NCBI GenBank assembly: GCA_016781705.1
Contig: JADDPV010000142.1
Coordinates: forward strand, 1-5,467
Direction: 5' to 3'
Length of the DNA: 5,467 nt
DNA from: Rubrobacter sp.
Lineage (GTDB): Bacteria > Actinomycetota > Rubrobacteria > Rubrobacterales > Rubrobacteraceae
The notes under the pieces were generated by a model that had not been told where the DNA came from, searched no databases, and was given only the letters and a program-made list of their open reading frames with translations. The number at the start of each line of letters is the position of its first letter. Position 1 is the first letter of the stretch. The position numbers and the translations under genes are program-made. Below, one piece after another: positions 1 through 4,961 of this stretch.

Positions 1-147
1 AACACCAACGAGGCGTTGGCCAACGGGCTCTTCGAGGAGATCGACGAACTCGAAGATACGCTGGTGGAGCGTTGCGTAGAACTGCTTGACCAAACTGAGG
101 CCATTAGGGATCTCACCAACTACCATTGGTGGCCCCAGGCGTCGTGA
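1..147 (+). CDS. IS630-family transposase, C-terminal end (5' part outside window)
   Basis: The first frame is open from base 1 to a TGA at 145-147 and gives the last 48 residues of a protein. The peptide has the acidic helix FEEIDELEDTLVERC followed by the ending NYHWWPQAS. As I recall the family, this matches the C-terminus of DDE transposases of one IS630 subgroup, which end in a 'hWWP' motif. The catalytic DDE residues would lie upstream and cannot be seen, so whether the copy is intact is unknown. It belongs to a different IS630 subgroup from the decayed element at 3121-4242, whose protein ends in a GYRPAG-type tail. I could not place the right terminal repeat of this element in the bases after the stop. 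Confidence 0.72.
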   Translation, partial: NTNEALANGLFEEIDELEDTLVERCVELLDQTEAIRDLTNYHWWPQAS

Positions 148-205
148 CGTTCCGAGAATCCTTCACCCGGATTCGTATTAGCCCTACTCTCCCGGGAAGA
201 GCAGG

Positions 206-233
206 GACGCTTGCGTGGCGTCTTGTGGGTTTT
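206..233 (+). terminator. weak terminator-like hairpin after the IS630 fragment
   Basis: GACGC (206-210) and GCGTC (218-222) form a 5-bp stem with a 7-base loop, followed by a T/G-rich run ending in TTTT (230-233). Just upstream, CCCTACTCT (182-190) and AGAGCAGGG (198-206) can form a second stem of 8 of 9 pairs. The pair could end plus-strand transcription from the transposase or be part of its terminal structure. The T tract is interrupted, so this is a weak call. Confidence 0.3.
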
Positions 234-270
234 CCTTGGTGGACGGAAGCTCTGTCAGCACATTAGGACA

Positions 271-512
271 TCAACGCGCTTGATCGGTATTAATATTAGG
301 CCCCGCGCCAGAGAACAGCAGCAGGGTGAGGTTCACGAGGATGGTGAGGCCACACTCAGCACGATACTGATCAGCACCCAGAATAGGCATCCCCTGCCCG
401 CGCACCCGTTCCGCCGCCGAACACGATGATCCCCGACTCGTCGCCGAACCTGCGCTCATCCTCGTCCATGCGGTCGGCTTGCTCGTCGGGTCTGTCCTTC
501 CTCGTCGCTCAT
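271..512 (-). pseudogene. frameshifted gene for a small one-helix membrane protein
   Basis: No single frame is open, but three adjoining frames give one coherent small protein. It starts at the ATG at 512 with MSDEEGQT. It continues in another frame with DEQADRMDEDERRFG and ESGIIVFGGG, then in a third with RGCLFWVLISIVLSV, and ends in a further frame with GLTILVNLTLLLFSG and a TGA at 271. The product would be about 75-80 residues: an acidic N-terminus, a glycine linker and one transmembrane helix (LFWVLISIVLSV plus LTILVNLTLLLF). Breaks lie near 487-491 (probably one extra base in a CCC run), at 390-412 and near 349-354. The start has only a weak GAGAG ribosome site; the ATG at 469 is the alternative. 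I recall short actinobacterial hypothetical proteins of this shape but cannot name a family. It lies downstream of the terminator at 570-599, so it was probably a separate transcription unit. Sequencing error is the alternative to real decay. Confidence 0.5.
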
Positions 513-569
513 ATCGCTCTCTGATCTTAGTTCTGTGGGCAAGAAGCCCGCGCCCGGGCGAACAAGAGA

Positions 570-599
570 GGAGGGACGGGGCTATCGTCCCGCCCCTCC
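570..599 (-). terminator. intrinsic terminator of the membrane-protein operon
   Basis: Read on the minus strand, GGAGGGGCGGG (599-589) pairs with CCCGTCCCTCC (580-570) in an 11-bp stem that includes one G-T wobble, around an 8-base loop. The following bases (569-560) are T-rich, with TCTCTTGTT. It starts 20 bp after the stop codon of the DUF3618 gene, which is the expected place for the end of the operon. Confidence 0.7.
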
Positions 600-618
600 G
601 GTCAAGGTTTGCGCCGCC

Positions 619-1608
619 TTACTGGTTGGTGAGACCCTGGTTCTCGGCCTCCTCCTTGGCCGCGCTCTGGGCCTCCTGGGCTACCCGCTGGACCTTCTGC
701 TGGGCGTCCTGGGCCTTTTCCTGGGCCTTGTCCACGAGATTGTCCCGCGCCTCGCCCATCACCTCGTGCTCCTTTTCGGTCTCGGGGATGGCAAGCCCGA
801 CGGCGGCCCCCAACCCGGCGGCCAGGGCGCCAACGGTGAGGGGGTTCTCCCACAGCATCCGCTGGAACCCACCGCTGGCCCGCCGGGCCTGGTACCGGGC
901 CTGGTCACCCAATTGGCTGACCTGATCCTGGGCCCTACCGGCGACCTGCCCCGCCTTGTCCTGTGCCTGGCTGACGACCTGGCCCGCCCTGTCTTGGGCC
1001 TGGCTGGCGGTCTCCCCTACCCTGTCACGCGCCCGCCCCAGAGCCTGGCCCGGCGAAGCGCCGCTGGACCCGCTCTCCTCGTAGCGGGGCGAGTAACCGT
1101 AGGGCGCGTCGTACGTCGGGGGGTAATCGGAAGGGTAATACGGCCTGCGATGGAGGCGCGCCTCTTGCCCCGCTCTCTGCCTCCTGGCGCTCATCAGCAA
1201 CCAACCGAGGCCTATACCGGTCAGCGCCGCGGGCACGGGGTTCTCCCTGATGGCCCCCACGATGCCGGAGCCGGCCTCCTGGGCCCTCCCTACCGTGGCC
1301 TCCTTGACTCTGCCCTTGGCCTGCTCCTTGAGGTTCTCCGGGGAGAGCCGGTTCTGGATGGCGTCCACCGTCTCGCTCATGTCGGCTCTGGTGCGCTCGA
1401 TCTCGGCGCGGGTGCGCTCGATCTCGGCGCGGGTCGGGTCGGGTTCTCCGACCACCGCCCCGCCACCGACGCCGCCGCCGAGGGCGGGATCCAGGCCGGG
1501 CGCCGCCCTCAAATCCTCTGTATCACCTGCGGGACTCGCCAAGGGATCGGGGTCTTGAGGCGCCCTGGCGAGCGGGTCGCGCCTTATCTCGTCTGGTCTT
1601 TCGCCCAT
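619..1608 (-). CDS. DUF3618-family membrane protein with LEA-like 11-residue repeats
   Basis: The product has 329 residues. Residues 1-57 are an acidic, Pro/Gly-rich leader. Residues 58-110 carry the DUF3618 signature, with TRAEIER twice and then TRADMSETVDAIQNRLSPEN. Helix 1 is at about 124-140 (PVPAALTGIGLGWLLMS). A Tyr/Pro-rich stretch follows at 156-176 (RPYYPSDYPPTYDAPYGYSP). Charged 11-residue repeats occupy 190-233, helix 2 is at about 256-274, and a long Gln/Glu/Lys amphipathic helix runs to the end. No enzymatic motif is visible. Proteins of this family are small actinobacterial and proteobacterial membrane proteins of unknown function, often next to holin-X genes as here. I chose ATG 1608 because a perfect AAAGGAGG lies 7 bases upstream; the longer frame from 1743 only shadows the previous gene. 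The gene overlaps the holin-X gene by 25 bp, suggesting translational coupling. It is the last gene before the terminator. It is longer than a minimal DUF3618 protein, the extra length being the repeats and second helix. Confidence 0.85.
   Translation of the reverse strand: MGERPDEIRRDPLARAPQDPDPLASPAGDTEDLRAAPGLDPALGGGVGGGAVVGEPDPTRAEIERTRAEIERTRADMSETVDAIQNRLSPENLKEQAKGRVKEATVGRAQEAGSGIVGAIRENPVPAALTGIGLGWLLMSARRQRAGQEARLHRRPYYPSDYPPTYDAPYGYSPRYEESGSSGASPGQALGRARDRVGETASQAQDRAGQVVSQAQDKAGQVAGRAQDQVSQLGDQARYQARRASGGFQRMLWENPLTVGALAAGLGAAVGLAIPETEKEHEVMGEARDNLVDKAQEKAQDAQQKVQRVAQEAQSAAKEEAENQGLTNQ
910..1041 (-). repeat. four consecutive 11-residue repeats inside the DUF3618 protein
   Basis: Residues 190-233 fall into four in-phase 11-mers: LGRARDRVGET, ASQAQDRAGQV, VSQAQDKAGQV and AGRAQDQVSQL. 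The period of 11 with alternating small, charged and Gln residues is that of LEA group 3 and apolipoprotein-type amphipathic helices. The similarity is in residue pattern; the DNA copies have diverged. Confidence 0.7.
1391..1434. repeat. 21-bp tandem repeat, two copies, coding
   Basis: The 21-base unit at 1391-1411 is repeated exactly at 1412-1432, with two further matching bases. In the DUF3618 gene it encodes TRAEIER twice in frame, and the third heptad TRADMSE continues the pattern with divergence. The copies are identical at DNA level, so the duplication is recent or has been kept uniform by conversion. Confidence 0.9.
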
Positions 1609-1973
1609 CGCTGATCCTCCTTTAGGGTCTCCATCGTCTGCCGGGGGGTAAAGTCTTCCTGCTTGAGGGCATTGAGGCCCCTGCGAACCAAGAGGTAGCC
1701 CACGACGGCCACCACCAGTCCGACCAGAAGGGCCGAGAGCCATAGGGGCATGACATCGTTTAACAGGATGATCACCGCGGCGAGTATCGCCAGCAGCCCC
1801 GCGTAGGCTACGGCTCCCCCGGCGGCCAGGAAGCCCACGTGCTTGCCGGCACGCGAAGCCTTCTCGCTCATCTCGACCTTGGCAAGGTTCACCTCGTGGC
1901 GCACCAGCGTGGTGGTTTCTTGCGCGAGCTCTGCGAAGAGTTCGCCGAGCGAGCGGTCGTCCCTACCTTGCAT
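1584..1973 (-). CDS. holin-X / DUF1469-type two-helix membrane protein
   Basis: The product has 129 residues. An amphipathic N-terminal helix carries SLGELFAELAQETTTLVRHE and VNLAKVEMSEKASRAGK, the recognisable opening of the actinobacterial holin-X (phage holin 3 superfamily, formerly DUF1469) group. Two transmembrane helices follow, at about 46-71 (FLAAGGAVAYAGLLAILAAV onward) and 76-97 (LWLSALLVGLVVAVVGYLLV). A short basic tail ends in TPRQTMETLKEDQRWAK, also typical. Despite the name, chromosomal members have no shown lytic role; a role in the membrane is all that can be inferred. I chose ATG 1973 because AGGAGG (1985-1980) lies 6 bases upstream; the frame extends to 2021 but lacks a site there. 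The stop codon of the upstream gene lies inside this Shine-Dalgarno site, only 10 bp from the start, so the two should be translated together. Confidence 0.85.
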   Translation of the reverse strand: MQGRDDRSLGELFAELAQETTTLVRHEVNLAKVEMSEKASRAGKHVGFLAAGGAVAYAGLLAILAAVIILLNDVMPLWLSALLVGLVVAVVGYLLVRRGLNALKQEDFTPRQTMETLKEDQRWAKDQTR

Positions 1974-1983
1974 CCAACTCCTC

Positions 1984-2610
1984 CTAAAAGCTCCGAGGGG
2001 GCTCTGAGCGCTCCCTCTCACTCAGGGGCTGCCCGACCGTAGGCGGCCGTCCCGCTGTCAGAGACTCCCCCTCGACGGGCCCCGGCGGCGGAAGCGCCGT
2101 GGGCGATCCCCCGGTCCCGTAGGTCGTCGCGGTGGGGGTCGTGTCGAAGCCATCTCCCGCCGAGCCCCCCTCCTGCGAGGAGCTCTTGAGGAACCGGGTA
2201 GCGAAGAACCCTAGGGCAGCAGCGGCGCCCAGGAAGATAGCCGGCCTGCGCCGGGCGTAGCCGCGCACCTCGTCCATGATCTGGTCCACGTTTGTCCCGC
2301 GCAGGTAACCGGAGAACCGCTCGACCTGATCCCCGGCCCTGTCGACGTGCTGGGCGGTGGATCCCTGGCCCTGGTTGCGCAGCTGGTGAGCTGCCTCTCG
2401 TAGCGCGCTTTGTATGGGCACCATCCTCTGGGAGGCCTGGTGCTTCTGATTTTCCAACTGGGACTTGACCTGCTCGCTGCCCCGGCTCGCCAACTGACCG
2501 GCCTGCTGCCGGGCCTGCTGGGCGAGCCGCTGCGTCCGCTGCTTGGCTTGGTCCTTTACCTGGCTACCACTCCCGCTCGTTCCGGGTCCGCTGCCAGTGA
2601 CGCCCTCCAT
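1984..2610 (-). CDS. amphipathic Gln/Arg-rich protein with one membrane helix
   Basis: The product has 208 residues. Residues 1-16 are Gly/Ser-rich. Residues 17-100 are a Gln/Arg/Ala-rich amphipathic helix or coiled coil (for example KQRTQRLAQQARQQAGQLAS). Residues 104-120 hold NVDQIMDEVRGYARRRP, leading into one transmembrane helix at about 123-141 (PAIFLGAAAALGFFATRFLK). The last 67 residues are Pro/Thr/Gly-rich and probably disordered. The layout 'amphipathic helix, RRRP, small-residue helix, ATRFLKSS' is one I recall from hypothetical or 'nutrient-deprivation-induced' type proteins; that name is weak and gives no function. The ATG at 2610 has AAAGGAG 6 bases upstream (2623-2617). It is the first intact gene of the operon and is followed 10 bp later by the holin-X gene. 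It shares its overall style, amphipathic repeats plus a membrane anchor, with the DUF3618 protein two genes on. Confidence 0.8.
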   Translation of the reverse strand: MEGVTGSGPGTSGSGSQVKDQAKQRTQRLAQQARQQAGQLASRGSEQVKSQLENQKHQASQRMVPIQSALREAAHQLRNQGQGSTAQHVDRAGDQVERFSGYLRGTNVDQIMDEVRGYARRRPAIFLGAAAALGFFATRFLKSSSQEGGSAGDGFDTTPTATTYGTGGSPTALPPPGPVEGESLTAGRPPTVGQPLSERERSEPPRSF

Positions 2611-2641
2611 GGCTCTCTCCTTTCTTAGGTTGCTTGAAAGT

Positions 2642-2860
2642 CTAGCTTACGAACGGTTTGGTCACCCCTCCTGTGGTCGGTCCTGGCCCCCACCTGTCGC
2701 CGATCACCCCGCCTATGAACGGCACCCAGCAGCGCCAGGATGCCCGACACCTTCAGGATCGTCCCGAGGTTCTGCAGTTCCTCCCGGCCGGCGCCCGGGC
2801 AGCGCCTTGGGCCGTGCCCTGGAAGCCATGGGGCAGCGTCACCCCGGAGAGGTTAGTCAC
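2642..2860 (-). pseudogene. small one-helix membrane protein gene with two compensating frameshifts
   Basis: A GTG at 2860 has AAAGGAG 5 bases upstream (2872-2866), as good as the sites of the genes below it. The start frame reads MTNLSGVTLPHGFQGTAQ. Around 2783-2797 the sensible peptide moves to another frame, EELQNLGTILKVSGILALLG, the start of a membrane helix. Near 2719-2722 it returns to the first frame, FIGGVIGDRWGPGPTTGG, and ends at a TAG at 2642. Start and stop are in the same frame (219 bp), so the two indels cancel. They fit an insertion of about 11 bp in the GC-rich stretch plus one extra base. Without the second shift the start frame would stop at a TGA. The intact product would be about 65-72 residues with one helix (ILKVSGILALLGA, FIGGVIGD). 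I recognise no family. It lies 31 bp upstream of the next gene, so its promoter and ribosome site probably still serve the operon. Sequencing error is possible. Confidence 0.5.
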
Positions 2861-2951
2861 GAATACTCCTTTGCTCGGTGGCCTGTATTGCCTGAACCGT
2901 CCGCGCTCCTCGCCGGCGAGTCGCCGGTAGTCTTAGCCTCTGCAAGCGGCA

Positions 2952-2967
2952 CGCAAACCCGTTTGCG
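2952..2967. promoter_or_regulatory. perfect palindrome, operator-like
   Basis: CGCAAAC (2952-2958) and GTTTGCG (2961-2967) are exact reverse complements separated by CC. A symmetric site of this length upstream of an operon is typical of a dimeric repressor operator. No regulator gene is in the window, so the role is inference. Confidence 0.35.
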
Positions 2968-2984
2968 CGTCGATCTGGTCAGGC

Positions 2985-3020
2985 CGGTCCGAAAGGTGTA
3001 TGTTTTCGGTCCGAAAGGTG
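2985..3020. promoter_or_regulatory. 14-bp direct repeat at 22-bp spacing
   Basis: CGGTCCGAAAGGTG occurs exactly at 2985-2998 and again at 3007-3020. The start-to-start distance of 22 bp is close to two helical turns, so both copies face the same side of the DNA. That suits tandem binding of a regulator such as a response regulator. It lies about 125-160 bp upstream of the first start codon of the operon. It could also be a chance or slippage duplication. Confidence 0.45.
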
Positions 3021-3122
3021 CAGCTGGCGAGGCCGCGCGTGCGGAGAAATAATGCGAAGTATACGTCTGCGGTACGCGACCGGAGTCTTCGGGGCCGTCG
3101 GAGCCCACGGAGGGTGCTCCTA

Positions 3123-3132
3123 ACAGCGCGTT
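3123..3132 (+). repeat. candidate left terminal inverted repeat of the IS630 element
   Basis: ACAGCGCGTT directly follows a TA and lies just past the reconstructed transposase stop region. It matches the other end at 9 of 10 bases. Confidence 0.4.
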
Positions 3133-3138
3133 TGACGG

Positions 3139-4197
3139 TAGTTGACCCGCCGGACGGTATCCGGCATGCTCGAAGAAGAAGCCCCGGGCGTCTTCGGCGG
3201 TGACCGCAGCAGATAGCAGCGCCGCCCGCCCCTATCGCTTCTACCAAAGAGCCTCTTTGCTCCTGGCTGCGGCCTTGCGGAGCAGCAGCAGATTCTTGAT
3301 CTTGGCGAACGCTTCCTCTATGGGGTTGTGTAGTCGGGGGAGTAGGAGGCCGGCAGATAGAGCAGCTCGCAGCAGCAGCAGCCCTGTGCTCTGCTCGATC
3401 AGCTCCCTGATCCTTCTCGGCCTGTGTGTGCTCCGCCGAGGTTGTCCATCACCAAGATCTGTGTCCCGCACGCAGGCTCGCCACGACGAGCACCTTCTCA
3501 ACGTAGGTCTCCAAGACTCGGGCGGTGCTCGCCCCTTCCACAGCTAGCGACGGTCCCCCATCCCGCTGGCGCTCATACTTGAGAGAGTAAGGTCGTGTTC
3601 TTGCCCCGGCTTCGCGGTACCGCCACACACACACACACACACACAAGCGCTCGCCCCTGGGCGCATAGCCGTAGGTAGATCGGTGGGCGCCAGCGCGAGG
3701 TGTGCTGCAGCCCGCACTCGTCCACGAAGAGAAGCCTCTCGGGCTCCTCCACCGCCGCTACACCACCATCACACTCGCCACCAGGCGGCCCTTGGGAACT
3801 CGTCGCGCTCGGTGGCCAAGCGTCCCCTTTTTTTGCGTGTGGAGCCGATCCGGGCTATGGCGCGCCACATGGTGGAGTGGCTCACAGAGAGCGCTACGGT
3901 CTCTATGTGTGTAGTCACAGCGGTCTCTCCTGAAGGCTGGCAACAAAGGGGCGTGCGCGCTCTCTCTTTGAGGTCGTCTCTTGCAGTAGCTTACTGGCCT
4001 TCTTCTCGTCCAGCTTCGGAGCAGATCCGGGGCTCTTCTTCGGGGCCAGCGATTCTCCCCGGCCGGCCTTGTGTTTACGTAGCACTTAACCGAGGAGAGG
4101 CTCACATGGAAGGTGCGGGCCGCTTGGGTCTTGGACATCCCGCGTTCTACGGCGGAGACTATCTCCTGCGTCTGAGGTCTTCGGAGTAATCGTTCAT
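3139..4197 (-). pseudogene. IS630-family DDE transposase, heavily frameshifted
   Basis: Alternating frames give a nearly complete transposase. The start is ATG 4197 with MNDYSEDLR. A helix-turn-helix follows (IVSAVERGMSKTQAARTF, VSLSSVKCYVN), then HKAGRGESLAPKKSPGSAPK and LDEKKASKLLQ. Next come VSHSTMWRAIARIG and TERDEF. The first catalytic Asp is in LLFVDECG (Asp at 3722-3720). PSLAVEGASTARVLETYVEK follows, then the second Asp in VMDNLGG (3446-3444). The Glu is at 3318-3316 in IEEAFAKIKNLL, after a YSPDY motif. The tail is GYRPAGQLP. The DNA-binding and DDE domains are thus all still recognisable, at the usual length of about 340 residues. The gene cannot make a product because more than a dozen indels break the frame, nearly all of them extra copies of 2-4 bases (for example 4162-4165, 4071-4074, 3977-3980, 3671-3678, 3581-3586, 3461-3464, 3328-3331). 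A (CA)11 tract replaces part of the region after the first Asp. Confidence 0.85.
3624..3645. repeat. (CA)11 dinucleotide microsatellite
   Basis: Eleven uninterrupted CA units (GT on the coding strand) sit inside the transposase pseudogene, just after the codons for the GERL-type stretch. Long dinucleotide runs are rare in bacterial genomes. This one must have grown by slippage, because the intact reading needs only a few of these bases. Confidence 0.97.
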
Positions 4198-4230
4198 GGG
4201 GCCATGTTCCCATCGGTTCACCCTCGCTGC

Positions 4231-4240
4231 AACGCACTGT
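4231..4240 (-). repeat. candidate right terminal inverted repeat of the IS630 element
   Basis: On the minus strand this reads ACAGTGCGTT, 34 bp upstream of the transposase ATG at 4197. It differs at one base from the left copy. Confidence 0.4.
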
Positions 4241-4339
4241 CACGTCATGCTCGAGCTCGTGCTTCTTCGGGGTCAAGTGTCTCCCTTCTCACTCAACCCA
4301 CAACCTACCAGACACTATCTGGCCCGCTCGTGAGGCTTT

Positions 4340-4898
4340 TCAGACGGTTTCTAGCGTCAGTTCCGCCTCGGGACAGGAGATGGCTAAGCCCCCTTCGCTC
4401 ACCAAGTCGGCCCGCCACCACATGCCGTCAACCACATGCCGTCATCATCGTCGCGCCCGTACCGCTCGACCGACACCCGATCTTGAGCGGCGCTGAGGTA
4501 AGCACTGATCGAGGGGAGCCTCTTGTACGGCGCGAGCTCCTCGCGCCGGTCTATTACCTCTGTGCCGGAAGACACCACCTTGGCGACGAGACACGTTCAC
4601 TCTCGACGTACGGATCTTCCGGCTCCGATCCGCAAGCAACCATCACGTCCGGATATTAAAAGATGTCGTTCGCGGCCCGCAGCTTGACGTTCTCGATGTA
4701 CGCGCGGCATGGGCCATCCTCCGCCGCATCCGCGAGTCGCCGATAGACCTTGCCGGCGATCCTGTTGTGACGGCGGGTCGCTCCGGTCATGGCGTAGATC
4801 TCACCGGCGACATATTCGTGCCGAACCCTCGCGTCCTCTTCGAGCCTCAGGTACTCCTCGACGGTAAGCGATCCGTGTGGTGTCGTGGGTTGGGATAT
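4340..4898 (-). pseudogene. Uma2-family (DUF820) restriction-endonuclease-fold protein, broken
   Basis: The frame from 4898 gives SLTVEEYLRLEEDARVRHEY, VAGEIYAMTGATRRHNRIAG, KVYRRLADAAEDGPCRAYIE and NVKLRAANDIF. This is the standard N-terminal half of Uma2 proteins. A TAA at 4658-4656 then replaces the first residue of the expected YYPDV, and the catalytic-Asp motif YPDVMVACGSEPED follows at once. Near 4592-4596 a base is missing; the next frame continues LVAKVVSSGTEVIDRREEL, APYKRLPSISAYLSAAQ and DRVSVERY. A 14-bp tandem duplication (4417-4444) causes a further shift before RADLVSEGGLAIS and a TGA at 4340. The length of about 186 codons fits the family. Uma2 proteins have a PD-(D/E)XK-like fold; many genomes carry dozens and their role is unsettled. 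The second acidic position (usually 'AEVxS') reads AKVVS, a probable Glu-to-Lys change. The first codon is ATA where ATG is expected, with no ribosome site before it. Confidence 0.82.
4417..4444. repeat. 14-bp tandem duplication
   Basis: ACCACATGCCGTCA occurs at 4417-4430 and again immediately at 4431-4444; a further TCA follows. It lies in the Uma2 pseudogene and, being 14 bp, shifts the frame. Removing one copy joins the upstream DGMW to WRADLVSEGG. Confidence 0.92.
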
Positions 4899-4920
4899 GT
4901 AATGAGTGTAGAGTGTCCAA

Positions 4921-4943
4921 AGGACCGGGTGGATACCGGACCT
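4921..4943. repeat. imperfect inverted repeat at the gene-fragment junction
   Basis: AGGACCGG (4921-4928) and CCGGACCT (4936-4943) pair at 7 of 8 positions around a 7-base loop. It lies between the aldehyde dehydrogenase stub and the Uma2 pseudogene. It could be a small terminator stem or a trace of the rearrangement; no T tract follows on either strand. Confidence 0.3.
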
Positions 4944-4961
4944 ACGTCCATTCGTAGTATC

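Larger units (their letters stand above)
2861..3120. other. non-coding region upstream of the operon, probable promoter region
   Basis: No frame on either strand gives a believable protein here. The stretch lies between the operon's first ribosome site and the decayed insertion element, so the minus-strand promoter of the operon should be here or inside the element. It holds a direct repeat (2985-3020), a palindrome (2952-2967) and a GC hairpin (CCGGCG at 2913-2918 with CGCCGG at 2922-2927). I see no convincing -35/-10 pair; TTGCGT with TAAGAC about 15 bases on (minus strand) is only a weak candidate. Confidence 0.45.
3121..4242 (-). mobile_element. decayed IS630-family insertion element
   Basis: The element holds one transposase pseudogene (4197-3139). 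Candidate terminal inverted repeats read inward as ACAGCGCGTT (3123-3132) and, on the minus strand, ACAGTGCGTT (4240-4231), matching at 9 of 10 bases with looser similarity further in. A TA at 3121-3122 fits the TA target of the family; the other end has TG in that place, which would be a mutated TA. The resulting length of 1,122 bp is usual for a one-gene IS630 element. The ends are my proposal and rest on this short match. Confidence 0.55.

Noticed and set aside
535..1614. Long plus-strand open frame of 359 codons antisense to the DUF3618 gene
   Set aside because: It has no convincing ribosome site, its Leu/Pro/Gly-rich composition is a mirror of the repeat-rich gene, and the minus frame has a known domain, strong ribosome site and terminator.
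3101..3121. Hairpin GGAGCCC with GGGTGCTCC as a terminator
   Set aside because: It has a bulged base and no T tract on either strand.
2857..3247. Overlapping minus-strand frames of 83 and 104 codons
   Set aside because: They mix the transposase tail (VEAIGA near 3240) with non-coding sequence and show no coherent protein.
3281..3382. Repeated AGC/GCA runs as a CRISPR-like or regulatory array
   Set aside because: They are triplet expansions inside transposase codons, with no spacers or regular unit.
3683..4189. Plus-strand frame of 168 codons across the insertion element
   Set aside because: It is antisense to clearly recognisable transposase motifs and has no family-like content.
3758..4276. 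Minus-strand frame of 172 codons as an intact gene
   Set aside because: Only its helix-turn-helix part is meaningful; after about 4073 and before about 4165 it is in the wrong frame for the transposase.
4278..4315. Inverted repeat GTGTCT / AGACAC flanking 26 bases
   Set aside because: Six-base arms with a long loop are expected by chance; no link to the element ends.
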